Of a DNA stretch of 64,000 nucleotides, positions 28,423-36,862 are shown piece by piece; position 1 is the first letter of the stretch, and each line of letters begins with the position of its first letter. The notes beneath the pieces were generated by a model that was not told where the DNA came from, did not search any database, and was given only the letters and a program-made list of their open reading frames with translations. The DNA lies in assembly GCF_024362325.1 (NCBI RefSeq), contig NZ_CP101497.1:1364001-1428000 (forward strand), written 5' to 3'. The stretch comes from Microcella humidisoli. GTDB taxonomy: Bacteria > Actinomycetota > Actinomycetes > Actinomycetales > Microbacteriaceae. The translations under genes and the position numbers were made by a program.

Positions 28423-29027
28423 TGTCAACCGAAACTGCCGCGCCGGCTGGCGCCGCCTTGGCGAACAAGGTCCAGCCGCGCCTCAAGCAGAAGTACCGTG
28501 CCGAGATCACGAAGGCGCTGACCGAGCAGTTCGGGTACACCAACCCGCACCAGGTTCCCGGTCTCGTCAAGATCGTCGTCAACACGGGTGTCGGCGAGGC
28601 CGCTCGCGACTCGAAGGTCATCGACGGGGCCATCAAGGACCTCACGGCGATCACCGGTCAGAAGCCGCAGGTCACGAAGGCCCGCAAGTCGATCGCGCAG
28701 TTCAAGCTGCGCGAGGGCATGCCGATCGGCGCGCACGTCACGCTGCGCGGCGACCGTGCCTGGGAGTTCATGGACCGCCTGATCACCCTCGCGCTGCCCC
28801 GCATCCGCGACTTCCGCGGCCTGAGCGCCACGCAGTTCGACGGCAACGGCAACTACACCTTCGGTCTCCAGGAGCAGAGCGTGTTCCACGAGATCGACCA
28901 GGACAAGATCGACCGCGTCCGCGGATTCGACATCACGGTCGTCACGACGGCGAAGACGGATGACGAGGGTCGCGCCCTGCTGCGCGCGCTCGGCTTCCCC
29001 TTCCGCTCGAGCGACACCCCCCAGTAA
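28422..29027 (+). CDS. rplE: 50S ribosomal protein L5
   Basis: A 201-aa 5S rRNA-binding protein of the central protuberance. Signature segments are [40 protein letters not shown] and [18 protein letters not shown] short Ala-rich extension precedes the core. Many bacteria have rpsN (S14) next; here the next gene is rpsH after 89 nt with no ORF. Confidence 0.97.
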   Translation: MSTETAAPAGAALANKVQPRLKQKYRAEITKALTEQFGYTNPHQVPGLVKIVVNTGVGEAARDSKVIDGAIKDLTAITGQKPQVTKARKSIAQFKLREGMPIGAHVTLRGDRAWEFMDRLITLALPRIRDFRGLSATQFDGNGNYTFGLQEQSVFHEIDQDKIDRVRGFDITVVTTAKTDDEGRALLRALGFPFRSSDTPQ

Positions 29028-29116
29028 CACTCCAACCCGGTCTTCGGACCACGATCGGCCAGGTCGGCCCCGGTGTCCCGGGAGTCGAAACCGGACGAGA
29101 ACAGGAAACACTCATC

Positions 29117-29515
29117 ATGACGATGACAGATCCGGTCGCAGACCTGCTGACCAGACTGCGCAACGCCAACTCGGCGTTCCACGACGAGGTGTCGCTGCCC
29201 AGCTCGAAGCTGAAGACGCACATCGCCGAGATCCTCAAGCGCGAGGGCTACATCGCCGACTGGGCCGTCTCCGACGCGCGCGTCGGCACGACGCTGACCC
29301 TTTCGCTCAAGTACGGCCCGAACCGCGAGCGGTCGATCGCCGGCATCAAGCGCGTCTCGAAGCCGGGTCTGCGCGTCTACGCGAAGTCCACCGAGATCCC
29401 CACCGTCCTCGGTGGCCTCGGCGTCGCGATCCTGTCGACTTCCTCCGGTCTGCTGACTGACCGCGAGGCGATGAAGAAGGGCGTGGGTGGGGAAGTCCTC
29501 GCCTACGTGTGGTAA
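29117..29515 (+). CDS. rpsH: 30S ribosomal protein S8
   Basis: A 132-aa central-domain protein; in enterobacteria it is the autogenous regulator of the spc operon. It begins [20 protein letters not shown] and ends with [10 protein letters not shown], including the conserved [12 protein letters not shown]. The GTGTCCCGGGAG-rich gap before it may hold structure, but no S14 gene. Confidence 0.98.
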   Translation: MTMTDPVADLLTRLRNANSAFHDEVSLPSSKLKTHIAEILKREGYIADWAVSDARVGTTLTLSLKYGPNRERSIAGIKRVSKPGLRVYAKSTEIPTVLGGLGVAILSTSSGLLTDREAMKKGVGGEVLAYVW

Positions 29516-29521
29516 CCCGCC

Positions 29522-30058
29522 ATGTCACGTATCGGACGCATGCCCATCGACATCCCTGGTGGTGTCGAGGTGAAGATCGACGGCCAGGCCGTCTCGGTCA
29601 AGGGCCCGAAGGGTGAGCTCTCGCTCACCGTCGCGAGCCCCATCGAGGTCGCCATCGAGGACAACCAGGTGGTCGTCACCCGTCCCGACGACGAGCGCGC
29701 CTCGCGCTCGCTGCACGGGCTCACCCGCACGCTCATCGCGAACCAGATCATCGGCGTCACCCAGGGCTACTCCAAGGGCCTCGAGGTCGTCGGCACCGGT
29801 TACCGCGTGCAGGCCAAGGGCGAGGGTGTCGAGTTCGCACTCGGCTTCTCGCACCCCGTCACCGTGAACCCGCCCGCCGGGATCACCTTCACGGTGGAGG
29901 GCAACAACAAGCTCACCGTCAGCGGCATCGACAAGCAGGCCGTCGGCGAGGTCGCGGCCAACATTCGCAAGATTCGCAAGCCCGAGCCCTACAAGGGCAA
30001 GGGTGTGCGGTACGCCGGCGAGGTTGTGCGCCGCAAGGCCGGAAAGGCTGGGAAGTAG
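29522..30058 (+). CDS. rplF: 50S ribosomal protein L6
   Basis: A 178-aa protein with two copies of the L6 fold near the sarcin-ricin loop. It begins [20 protein letters not shown] and ends with the conserved [20 protein letters not shown]. Starts 6 nt after rpsH. Confidence 0.98.
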   Translation: MSRIGRMPIDIPGGVEVKIDGQAVSVKGPKGELSLTVASPIEVAIEDNQVVVTRPDDERASRSLHGLTRTLIANQIIGVTQGYSKGLEVVGTGYRVQAKGEGVEFALGFSHPVTVNPPAGITFTVEGNNKLTVSGIDKQAVGEVAANIRKIRKPEPYKGKGVRYAGEVVRRKAGKAGK

Positions 30059-30060
30059 TC

Positions 30061-30432
30061 ATGGGTCTCGGAACCAGAGGCAAGAGCAAGACGGCGGCCA
30101 AGGGCCGTCGCCACGCGCGTCTGCGCAAGCGCATCACGGGCACGAGCGAGCGTCCGCGTCTCGTCGTCACCCGGTCGGCGCGTCACGTCTTCGTGCAGAT
30201 CGTCGACGACACCAAGGGTCACACCGTGGCCAGCGCATCGACCATGGAGGGCGACCTCCGCGGCTTCGAGGGCGACAAGACAGCCAAGGCCCGCAAGGTC
30301 GGCGAGCTGGTCGCCGAGCGCGCGAAGAAGGCCGGCGTCGAGGCGGTCGTGTTCGACCGCGGCGGCAACCGCTACGCGGGCCGCGTCGCGGCGATCGCCG
30401 ATGGAGCTCGAGAGGGTGGACTGGACCTGTGA
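30061..30432 (+). CDS. rplR: 50S ribosomal protein L18
   Basis: A 123-aa 5S rRNA-binding protein. Typical segments are [20 protein letters not shown] and [20 protein letters not shown]. The stop overlaps the GTG of rpsE (GTGA). Confidence 0.98.
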   Translation: MGLGTRGKSKTAAKGRRHARLRKRITGTSERPRLVVTRSARHVFVQIVDDTKGHTVASASTMEGDLRGFEGDKTAKARKVGELVAERAKKAGVEAVVFDRGGNRYAGRVAAIADGAREGGLDL

Positions 30433-31136
30433 GCGAGTCTGAGACTGTGAACAACACCGAGAAGGAGCAGACCGTGGCGGCAGAGGCCCCCGTGGAGACC
30501 GCTGCGTCGTCGGAAGCGACCACTGAGCCCCGCGAGGCTCGCCGTGGCGGCCGGGAGCGCAACCCCAACCGCGACCGCGGCCAGCGCGAGACCGAGAAGA
30601 GCCCGTTCCTCGAGCGGGTCGTCACGATCAACCGCGTGTCGAAGGTCGTGAAGGGTGGTCGTCGCTTCAGCTTCACCGCCCTCGTGGTCGTCGGTGACGG
30701 CAACGGCATGGTCGGCGTCGGCTACGGCAAGGCCCGCGAGGTGCCCACGGCGATCTCGAAGGGCGTCGAGGAGGCGAAGAAGAACTTCTTCCGCGTCCCT
30801 CGCGTCGCTGCGACGATCCCGCACCCCGTGCAGGGTGAGGCCGCTGCCGGTGTCGTGCTGCTGCGCCCCGCCGCCGCGGGTACCGGTGTTATCGCCGGTG
30901 GCCCCGTGCGTGCCGTGCTCGAGTGCGCTGGCATCCACGACGTGCTGAGCAAGTCGCTCGGCTCGTCGAACACCATCAACATCGTCCACGCGACCGTGGC
31001 CGCGCTGCAGCAGCTCGAAGAGCCGCGCGCCGTCGCCGCCCGTCGTGGACTCGAGTTCGAGGATGTCGCTCCTGCGCGCCTCGTGCGCGCCGAGGCCCTC
31101 GCGGCCGAGGCCGCAGCCGGAAAGGGCGGTGCCTGA
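30429..31136 (+). CDS. rpsE: 30S ribosomal protein S5
   Basis: S5 helps decoding and helicase action at the mRNA entry; spectinomycin-resistance changes map to its N-terminal loop. The core begins near residue 60 with [20 protein letters not shown] and has [15 protein letters not shown] and [20 protein letters not shown]. The start is uncertain: GTG 30429 (235 aa, coupled to rplR) or GTG 30474 (220 aa, with GAAGGAGC 4-5 nt upstream). Either way there is an N-terminal extension rich in Glu, Ala and Arg. Confidence 0.94.
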   Translation: MSESETVNNTEKEQTVAAEAPVETAASSEATTEPREARRGGRERNPNRDRGQRETEKSPFLERVVTINRVSKVVKGGRRFSFTALVVVGDGNGMVGVGYGKAREVPTAISKGVEEAKKNFFRVPRVAATIPHPVQGEAAAGVVLLRPAAAGTGVIAGGPVRAVLECAGIHDVLSKSLGSSNTINIVHATVAALQQLEEPRAVAARRGLEFEDVAPARLVRAEALAAEAAAGKGGA

Positions 31137-31321
31137 TGGCCGCGCAGCTGAAGGTGACCCAGATCAAGTCCGTCATCAGCGAGAAGCAGAACCAGCGCGA
31201 CACCCTGCGGAGCCTGGGTCTCAAGCGCATCGGCGACGTCGTCGTGCGCGAAGACACCCCGGCCAACCGCGGCTACGTGCGCACGGTGGCTCACCTCGTG
31301 ACGGTCGAGGAGATTGACTAA
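31136..31321 (+). CDS. rpmD: 50S ribosomal protein L30
   Basis: 61 aa, the short bacterial form. It reads [20 protein letters not shown] and [23 protein letters not shown] 31136 overlaps the rpsE stop (TGATG), and its own last base is shared with rplO. Confidence 0.97.
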   Translation: MAAQLKVTQIKSVISEKQNQRDTLRSLGLKRIGDVVVREDTPANRGYVRTVAHLVTVEEID

Positions 31322-32061
31322 TGGCTGAAGAGAAGAAGGACGGCGCCGCGAAGGCTCCGGCCAAGAAGACCACGACGGCGAAGCCGGCGGCTGAGAAGGC
31401 GCCCGTGAAGGCCGCTGCTGCCAAGGCTCCGGCCAAGGCCGCCGCGAAGCCTGCTGCGGAGAAGGCTCCGGCCAAGGCCGCCGCGAAGCCTGCTGCGGAG
31501 AAGGCTCCGGCGAAGGCGGCTGCGAAGCCTGCTGCGGAGAAGGCTGCTGCTGAGAAGGCTCCGGCGAAGACCGCTGCCGCGAAGGCTCCCGCGAAGAAGG
31601 CCGCCTCGGCCGATGTCGCCCGTCCGCAGGTGCTCAAGGTGCACCACCTCCGTCCGGCTGCGGGCTCGAAGAAGGACCGCACCCGCGTCGGTCGTGGTGA
31701 GGGCTCGAAGGGCAAGACGGCCGGTCGTGGCACCAAGGGCACCAAGGCCCGCTACCAGGTCAAGCCCGGCTTCGAGGGCGGCAACCTCAACTCGGTGATG
31801 CGCGCGCCCAAGCTGCGCGGCTTCACGAACCCGTTCCGGGTCGAGTACCAGGTCGTCAACCTCGCCGCGCTCGCGGAGCTCTACCCGAAGGGCGGCGATG
31901 TCACCATCGCCGATCTCGTCGCGAAGGGCGCTGTGCGCAAGAACGAGAAGGTCAAGGTTCTTGGCGATGGCGACATTGCGGTTAAGCTCAATGTGACCGT
32001 CGACAAGGTCTCGCGCTCTGCCGAGCAGAAGATCGTCGCTGCCGGCGGTTCGATCCAGTAG
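31321..32061 (+). CDS. rplO: 50S ribosomal protein L15 with histone-H1-like N-terminal extension
   Basis: Normal L15 of about 147 residues begins at about residue 102 ([20 protein letters not shown], then [20 protein letters not shown]). Before it are about 100 residues made almost only of Lys, Ala, Pro and Glu in tandem units such as [13 protein letters not shown]. These resemble the C-terminal domain of histone H1 and of actinobacterial HupB. The extension is in frame, starts at ATG 31321 coupled to rpmD, and is encoded by near-identical DNA repeats. It could bind rRNA or DNA; its role is unknown. A start inside the extension is possible but no ribosome-binding site supports one. Confidence 0.93.
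   Translation: MAEEKKDGAAKAPAKKTTTAKPAAEKAPVKAAAAKAPAKAAAKPAAEKAPAKAAAKPAAEKAPAKAAAKPAAEKAAAEKAPAKTAAAKAPAKKAASADVARPQVLKVHHLRPAAGSKKDRTRVGRGEGSKGKTAGRGTKGTKARYQVKPGFEGGNLNSVMRAPKLRGFTNPFRVEYQVVNLAALAELYPKGGDVTIADLVAKGAVRKNEKVKVLGDGDIAVKLNVTVDKVSRSAEQKIVAAGGSIQ
31423..31539 (+). repeat. Three tandem 39-bp repeats inside rplO
   Basis: Copies at 31423-31461 and 31462-31500 are identical; 31501-31539 differs at a few third positions. Each encodes [13 protein letters not shown]. Identity at synonymous sites indicates recent expansion by slippage or unequal crossing over, so the number of units may vary between strains. Confidence 0.9.
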
Positions 32062-32066
32062 GTGAC

Positions 32067-32088
32067 GGGTGGCCCTCCGGGGCCACCC
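32067..32088 (+). terminator. Hairpin between rplO and secY
   Basis: A 9-bp stem (GGGTGGCCC with GGGCCACCC) with a TCCG loop, 5 nt after the rplO stop. It probably ends the spc ribosomal block or weakens read-through into secY. The 86 nt that follow hold no further gene. Confidence 0.7.
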
Positions 32089-32174
32089 GCCCCTGCGGTT
32101 CCGGCCCACTCGGGCCACAGCATCCACTCGCCGCCGGGCGGGCGGATGCTCATAGTTTTTCTACGGGAGGTCTC

Positions 32175-33500
32175 GTGTTCAGAGCTATCGGGCGGATCTT
32201 CCGCACGCCCGACCTGCGCCGGAAGATCGGCTTCACCCTCGGTGTGGTCGCCGTCTTCCGTCTGGGATCGTTCATTCCCGCGCCGTTCGTCGACTTCCAG
32301 AACGTGCAGCTCTGCCTCGCGGGCAACCAGGGCGCCACGGGCCTGTACCAGCTGGTCAACCTCTTCAGCGGCGGCGCCCTGCTGCAGCTGTCGATCTTCG
32401 CGCTCGGCATCATGCCGTACATCACCGCGTCGATCATCACGCAGCTGCTGCGCGTCGTCATCCCGCACTTCGACACCCTCCACAAGGAGGGCCAGGCGGG
32501 CCAGGCCAAGCTCACGCAGTACACCCGCTACATGACGATCGCGCTCGCGATCCTGCAGTCGACCACCCTCATCACGGTCGCGCGCGCAGGCGCGCTCTTC
32601 CCGACGACGAGCGGCGTCCCCGAGTGCAGCCAGCTGCTCACCAACGACGCCTGGTACGCCATCCTGCTCATGGTCATCACGATGACCGCGGGCACGGGCC
32701 TCATCATGTGGTTCGGCGAGCTCGTGACCGAGCGCGGCATCGGCAACGGCATGTCGCTCCTGATCTTCGTCTCGATCGCGGCGACCTTCCCCTCGGCGCT
32801 GTGGGCCATCGCCGTCTCGCAGGGCCCGGAGATCTTCATCCTCGTGCTCCTGCTCGGCCTGCTCGTGATGGCGGCGGTCGTCTTCGTCGAGCAGTCGCAG
32901 CGACGCATCCCGGTGCAGTACGCCAAGCGCATGGTCGGGCGCCGCACCTACGGCGGCAACAACACGTACATCCCCATCAAGGTCAACATGGCCGGCGTCG
33001 TGCCCGTCATCTTCGCCTCGTCGCTGCTGTACCTGCCCGCCCTCATCGCGCAGTTCAACCAGCCTGCGGCGGGCGAGACGGCACCCGAGTGGGTCGTCTG
33101 GATCCAGAACAACCTGGTCTCGGGCGACAACCCGATCTACATGGTCGTCTACTTCCTGCTCATCGTCGGCTTCACGTACTTCTACGTCGCGATCACCTTC
33201 AACCCCGAAGAGGTCGCCGACAACATGAAGAAGTACGGCGGCTTCATCCCCGGCATCCGCGCGGGTCGCCCGACGGCCGAGTACCTCGACTACGTGCTCA
33301 CGCGGGTCACGCTGCCGGGCTCGCTGTACCTCGGTCTCATCGCCCTCATCCCGCTCATCGCCTTCGCGGCGGTCGGCGCGAACCAGAACTTCCCGTTCGG
33401 CGGGGCGAGCATCCTGATCATCGTCGGCGTCGGCCTCGAGACAGTGAAGCAGATCGACGCGCAGCTGCAGCAGCGCCACTACGAGGGTCTCCTGCGATGA
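32175..33500 (+). CDS. secY: Preprotein translocase subunit SecY
   Basis: The 441-aa channel subunit of the Sec translocon, with ten predicted membrane helices. Conserved segments are RIFRTPDLRRKIGFTL at the N-terminus, the plug-side helix LFSGGALLQLSIFALGIMPY, GNGMSLLIF and the cytoplasmic loop VGRRTYGGNNTYIPIKVNMA. The GTG start follows GGGAGGTCTC. The stop overlaps the adk ATG. Confidence 0.98.
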   Translation: MFRAIGRIFRTPDLRRKIGFTLGVVAVFRLGSFIPAPFVDFQNVQLCLAGNQGATGLYQLVNLFSGGALLQLSIFALGIMPYITASIITQLLRVVIPHFDTLHKEGQAGQAKLTQYTRYMTIALAILQSTTLITVARAGALFPTTSGVPECSQLLTNDAWYAILLMVITMTAGTGLIMWFGELVTERGIGNGMSLLIFVSIAATFPSALWAIAVSQGPEIFILVLLLGLLVMAAVVFVEQSQRRIPVQYAKRMVGRRTYGGNNTYIPIKVNMAGVVPVIFASSLLYLPALIAQFNQPAAGETAPEWVVWIQNNLVSGDNPIYMVVYFLLIVGFTYFYVAITFNPEEVADNMKKYGGFIPGIRAGRPTAEYLDYVLTRVTLPGSLYLGLIALIPLIAFAAVGANQNFPFGGASILIIVGVGLETVKQIDAQLQQRHYEGLLR

Positions 33501-34087
33501 GCGCTCGTCTGCTGCTGATCGGTCCGCCCGGCGCGGGCAAGGGCACGCAGGCACAGCGCCTCTCTGAGGCCCTGGGTGTTCCAGCCATCTCGACCGGCGA
33601 TATCTTCCGCATGCACCTGCGCAATGAGACCGAGCTGGGCCTCAAGGCGAAGGCGTTCATGGATGCGGGCGACAACGTTCCCGACAGCCTCACGAACGAC
33701 CTCGTGCGCGACCGCCTCTCGCAGCCCGACGCCGCGGCCGGCTTCCTGCTCGACGGCTACCCGCGGACGACCGATCAGGTGCGTGCCCTCGACGAGTTTC
33801 TCGCCGAGCACGGCACGTCGATGGACGCCGTCGTCGAACTCGTGGCCGAGCCCGATGTGGTCGTCGAGCGCCTGAAGAAGCGCGCCCTCGACCAGGGCAG
33901 GGCCGACGACGACGAGGCGGTCGTGCGTCACCGTCTCGACGTCTACGCGCAGCAGACCGCGCCGCTCATCGGCGTATATGCCGAGCGGGGGCTGCTCGCC
34001 AAGGTCGACGGCATCGGCGAGATCGCCGAGGTCACCGAGCGCATCGAGTCGGCGCTCGCCGCGCGCGGCATCCTGTTCACCGCGTGA
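33497..34087 (+). CDS. adk: Adenylate kinase, short-lid type
   Basis: A 196-aa enzyme that balances AMP, ADP and ATP. The P-loop is GPPGAGKGTQ (about 9-18); AMP-site segments are STGDIFR and LLDGYPRTTDQV. The LID is the short form (RALDQGRADDDEAVVRHRLDV) without the zinc-binding insertion, as usual in actinobacteria. ATG 33497 overlaps the secY stop. The methionine aminopeptidase gene map that often follows is absent here. Confidence 0.97.
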   Translation: MSARLLLIGPPGAGKGTQAQRLSEALGVPAISTGDIFRMHLRNETELGLKAKAFMDAGDNVPDSLTNDLVRDRLSQPDAAAGFLLDGYPRTTDQVRALDEFLAEHGTSMDAVVELVAEPDVVVERLKKRALDQGRADDDEAVVRHRLDVYAQQTAPLIGVYAERGLLAKVDGIGEIAEVTERIESALAARGILFTA

Positions 34088-34119
34088 GCCGCACCCGTCG
34101 CGCCGCTCGGTCGGCCGAC

Positions 34120-34149
34120 TTGCCTCGAGGCGCCACTATCACCTAAGCT
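34120..34149 (+). promoter_or_regulatory. Predicted infA promoter
   Basis: TTGCCT (34120-34125) and TAAGCT (34144-34149) with 18 bp between. The transcript start region CTCGACCCTTGGTG is the same as at rplM. The leader (about 125 nt) then contains small hairpins (CACGCC/GGCGTG; GACCCC/GGGGTC) and no ORF. Confidence 0.6.
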
Positions 34150-34278
34150 CGACCCTTGGTGCTTTCGGCACGCCTTCGGCGTGTCTGCTCAGACCCCGCC
34201 GTGCAGAGGGGGTCACCGTGGCAGCACCGTGTCATCCGCACGACCGGTAGAAACCACACTTTTAGCGACGAAGAGGCA

Positions 34279-34500
34279 ATGGCCAAAAAAGACGGTGTCA
34301 TCGAGATCGAAGGCTCGGTGGTCGAAGCGCTGCCCAACGCGATGTTCCGCGTCGAGCTGACCAACGGCCACAAGGTGCTCGCCCACATCTCGGGCAAGAT
34401 GCGCCAGCACTACATCCGCATCCTCCCCGAGGACCGCGTGATCGTGGAGCTGAGCCCCTACGACCTGACCCGCGGCCGCATCGTCTACCGCTACAAGTAA
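34279..34500 (+). CDS. infA: Translation initiation factor IF-1
   Basis: A 73-aa OB-fold factor that binds the 30S A site during initiation. It reads [40 protein letters not shown] and ends GRIVYRYK. The ATG 34279 follows GAAGAGG; the frame is open upstream but without similarity. Confidence 0.98.
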   Translation: MAKKDGVIEIEGSVVEALPNAMFRVELTNGHKVLAHISGKMRQHYIRILPEDRVIVELSPYDLTRGRIVYRYK

Positions 34501-34570
34501 GCGTTTCGCCGGATAAGGAACGGCCCGGGGATCCACCCGGCGCACGAGGCCAGCGAGAGAGAAGAACATC

Positions 34571-34684
34571 ATGAAGGTCAACCCCAGCGTCAAGCCCATC
34601 TGCGACAAGTGCAAGGTGATCCGTCGCCACGGCAACGTCATGGTCATCTGCGAGAACCCCCGGCACAAGCAACGCCAGGGCTAA
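34571..34684 (+). CDS. rpmJ: 50S ribosomal protein L36, zinc-binding form
   Basis: A 37-aa protein: [26 protein letters not shown], then NPRHKQRQG. The zinc ligands Cys11, Cys14, Cys27 and His32 are all present, so this is the zinc-containing (C+) form; a zinc-free paralogue, if any, would be elsewhere. The ATG follows GAGAGAGAAGAAC, 70 nt after infA. Confidence 0.97.
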   Translation: MKVNPSVKPICDKCKVIRRHGNVMVICENPRHKQRQG

Positions 34685-34729
34685 GGCTCTCGAGCCTCCT
34701 CCGAACTCACAACTGAATACGCACTCCAG

Positions 34730-34792
34730 GCAGTACCAGAACCCGCGGATGCGGGGGACACCCCGGGCGAGAGGCCCGGGCACCGGTACTGC
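34730..34792 (+). other. Predicted three-way-junction RNA in the rpsM leader
   Basis: A closing stem GCAGTACC (34730-34737) with GGTACTGC (34785-34792) encloses two hairpins: CCCGC-GGAT-GCGGG (34742-34755) and CCCGGGC-GAGAG-GCCCGGG (34762-34780). The rpsM start follows 32 nt later. All stems are perfect. This is the position where an autogenous control site would be expected in an alpha operon. Confidence 0.7.
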
Positions 34793-34824
34793 TCCACACC
34801 TCTCACACACCTGAAGGAGCCGTC

Positions 34825-35199
34825 ATGGCCCGTCTTGCCGGAGTGGACATCCCGCGCGATAAGCGCGTGGAGATTGCCCTCACGTACATCTACGGAGTTG
34901 GACGCACGCGTTCGACCGAGACCCTCGCCGCCACGGGCATCGACCCGAACGTGCGCGTCAAGGATCTGACCGACGACCAGCTCGTCGCGCTGCGCGACCA
35001 CATCGAGGGCGCCTACAAGGTCGAGGGCGACCTGCGTCGCGAGGTCGCTGCCGATATCCGCCGCAAGGTCGAGATCGGCTCCTACGAGGGCATCCGCCAC
35101 CGCCGCGGCCTGCCCGTGCGCGGTCAGCGCACCAAGACCAACGCGCGCACCCGCAAGGGCCCGAAGCGCACCGTCGCCGGCAAGAAGAAGGCGCGCTAG
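34825..35199 (+). CDS. rpsM: 30S ribosomal protein S13
   Basis: A 124-aa protein of the 30S head that contacts S19 and the P-site tRNA. It begins [20 protein letters not shown] and has the H2TH-like region with [20 protein letters not shown]. It opens the alpha operon and follows a structured leader. Confidence 0.98.
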   Translation: MARLAGVDIPRDKRVEIALTYIYGVGRTRSTETLAATGIDPNVRVKDLTDDQLVALRDHIEGAYKVEGDLRREVAADIRRKVEIGSYEGIRHRRGLPVRGQRTKTNARTRKGPKRTVAGKKKAR

Positions 35200-35246
35200 T
35201 CCGGCCCCGCCGCGACCCGCGCAATCCACAGGTTTAGGAGAAGACC

Positions 35247-35645
35247 ATGGCAGCACCCAAGTCGGCCGCGCGCAAGCCCCGCCGCAAAGAGAAGAAGAGC
35301 ATCGCCGTCGGCCAGGCTCACATCAAGTCCACGTTCAACAACACGATCGTGTCGATCACCGACCCGAGCGGCGCCGTCATCAGCTGGGCCTCGTCGGGCC
35401 AGGTCGGCTTCAAGGGCTCGCGCAAGTCGACCCCCTTCGCCGCCCAGCTCGCCGCCGAGTCGGCTGCGCGTCAGGCGCAGGAGCACGGCATGAAGAAGGT
35501 CGACGTCTTCGTCAAGGGCCCGGGCTCGGGCCGCGAGACCGCGATCCGCTCGCTGCAGGCCGCCGGCCTCGAGGTCGGGTCGATCAGCGACGTGACGCCC
35601 CAGGCGCACAACGGCTGCCGCCCGCCCAAGCGTCGCCGCGTCTAA
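35247..35645 (+). CDS. rpsK: 30S ribosomal protein S11
   Basis: A 132-aa platform protein near the mRNA exit. Signature segments are [20 protein letters not shown] and [18 protein letters not shown] at the C-terminus. The ATG follows TTTAGGAGAAGACC. rpsD (S4) does not follow; the next gene is rpoA after 174 nt. Confidence 0.98.
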   Translation: MAAPKSAARKPRRKEKKSIAVGQAHIKSTFNNTIVSITDPSGAVISWASSGQVGFKGSRKSTPFAAQLAAESAARQAQEHGMKKVDVFVKGPGSGRETAIRSLQAAGLEVGSISDVTPQAHNGCRPPKRRRV

Positions 35646-35650
35646 TCCTT

Positions 35651-35700
35651 CGACCCCGTGTCGTCCGGCCCGAGCGCAGCTCGGGTCGGCGCGGGGGTCG
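35651..35700 (+). terminator. Two-tier hairpin after rpsK
   Basis: CGACCCC (35651-35657) pairs with GGGGTCG (35694-35700), and inside it CCCGAGC (35669-35675) pairs with GCTCGGG (35679-35685). It begins 5 nt after the rpsK stop. It may be an attenuator between rpsK and rpoA or the scaffold of a regulatory leader. Confidence 0.6.
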
Positions 35701-35751
35701 CGGCGATGCGCTGCATCGTCCTCAGCTCCACCGCGCATAACTCAACACACT

Positions 35752-35800
35752 CGACGAGCCAGCCACTCGTCGCGCCACAAGTGTCATATGGCGGACACTT
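35752..35800 (+). other. Two hairpins in the rpoA leader
   Basis: CGACGAG/CTCGTCG (35752-35772, loop CCAGCCA) and AAGTGTC/GACACTT (35779-35800, 8-nt loop). The second ends 4 nt before the GAAAGG ribosome-binding site of rpoA, so it could affect its translation. Confidence 0.6.
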
Positions 35801-35819
35801 TGCCGAAAGGAAACACATA

Positions 35820-36809
35820 GTGCTCATCGCACAACGTCCCACGCTGACCGAGGAGAACGTCTCCGAGTTCCGCTCGCGCTTCATCATCGAGCCGCTCGAG
35901 CCCGGCTTCGGCTACACCCTCGGCAACTCGCTGCGCCGCACGCTGCTCTCGTCGATCCCCGGCGCCGCCGTGACGAGCATCCGCATCGACGGCGTGCTGC
36001 ACGAGTTCAGCACCATCGCGGGGGTGAAGGAGGATGTCACCGAGATCATCCTCAACGTCAAGAACCTCGTGGTCTCGAGCGAGCACGACGAGCCGATCAC
36101 CGCCTACCTGCGCAAGCAGGGCGCGGGCGAGGTCACCGCGGCCGACATCTCGGCCCCGGCCGGCGTCGAGATCCACAACCCTGAGCTCGTGATCGCGACG
36201 CTCAACGACAGCGCGAAGTTCGAGCTCGAGCTCACGATCGAGCGCGGTCGCGGCTACGTCAGCGCGACGCAGAACCGCAGCGAGTTCAGCGAGGCCGGCC
36301 AGATCCCCGTCGACTCGATCTACTCGCCCGTGCTCAAGGTCACCTACCGCGTCGAGGCGACGCGTGCCGGTGAGCGCACTGACTTCGACCGTCTCGTCGT
36401 CGACGTCGAGTCGAAGCCGGCCATCACGCCGCGCGACGCGATCGCGTCGGCTGGCCGCACGCTCGTCGAGCTGTTCGGTCTCGCACGCGAGCTCAACACC
36501 CAGGCCGAGGGCATCGAGATCGGCCCCGCGCCGGTCGACGCCGTGCTCTCGACCGAGCTCTCGATGCCGATCGAAGACCTCGATCTGTCGGTGCGCAGCT
36601 ACAACTGCCTCAAGCGCGAGGGCATCAACACCGTGAGCGAGCTCGTGGCGCTCTCGGAGACCCAGCTCATGAACATCCGCAACTTCGGCCAGAAGTCGGT
36701 CGACGAGGTCAAGGACAAGCTCGTCGAGATGGGCCTCTCGCTCAAGGACGCGGTTCCCGGGTTCGACGGCGCTCACTTCTACGGCGGCTACGACGACGAG
36801 GAGAGCTAG
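35820..36809 (+). CDS. rpoA: RNA polymerase alpha subunit
   Basis: A 329-aa protein. The N-terminal domain (about 1-230) dimerises and nucleates RNA polymerase assembly; it has [20 protein letters not shown]. The C-terminal domain (about 250-315) binds UP elements and activators and has [20 protein letters not shown]. The start is GTG 35820 ([20 protein letters not shown]), with GAAAGG 9 nt upstream. The frame is open 54 codons further, but that part has no similarity to alpha and overlaps the hairpins. Confidence 0.98.
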   Translation: MLIAQRPTLTEENVSEFRSRFIIEPLEPGFGYTLGNSLRRTLLSSIPGAAVTSIRIDGVLHEFSTIAGVKEDVTEIILNVKNLVVSSEHDEPITAYLRKQGAGEVTAADISAPAGVEIHNPELVIATLNDSAKFELELTIERGRGYVSATQNRSEFSEAGQIPVDSIYSPVLKVTYRVEATRAGERTDFDRLVVDVESKPAITPRDAIASAGRTLVELFGLARELNTQAEGIEIGPAPVDAVLSTELSMPIEDLDLSVRSYNCLKREGINTVSELVALSETQLMNIRNFGQKSVDEVKDKLVEMGLSLKDAVPGFDGAHFYGGYDDEES

Positions 36810-36862
36810 GCCGCACCCGCGACCCGCTCCCCTCCCGTCACTGATACGAAAGAACACACACC

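Noticed and set aside
31423..31539. CRISPR-like or mobile repeat array
   Set aside because: The repeats are directly adjacent, in frame, and encode part of L15; there are no spacers.
35658..35819. A 54-residue N-terminal extension of RpoA
   Set aside because: It would be read through the two-tier hairpin, is not similar to any alpha subunit, and the GTG at 35820 has a good ribosome-binding site.
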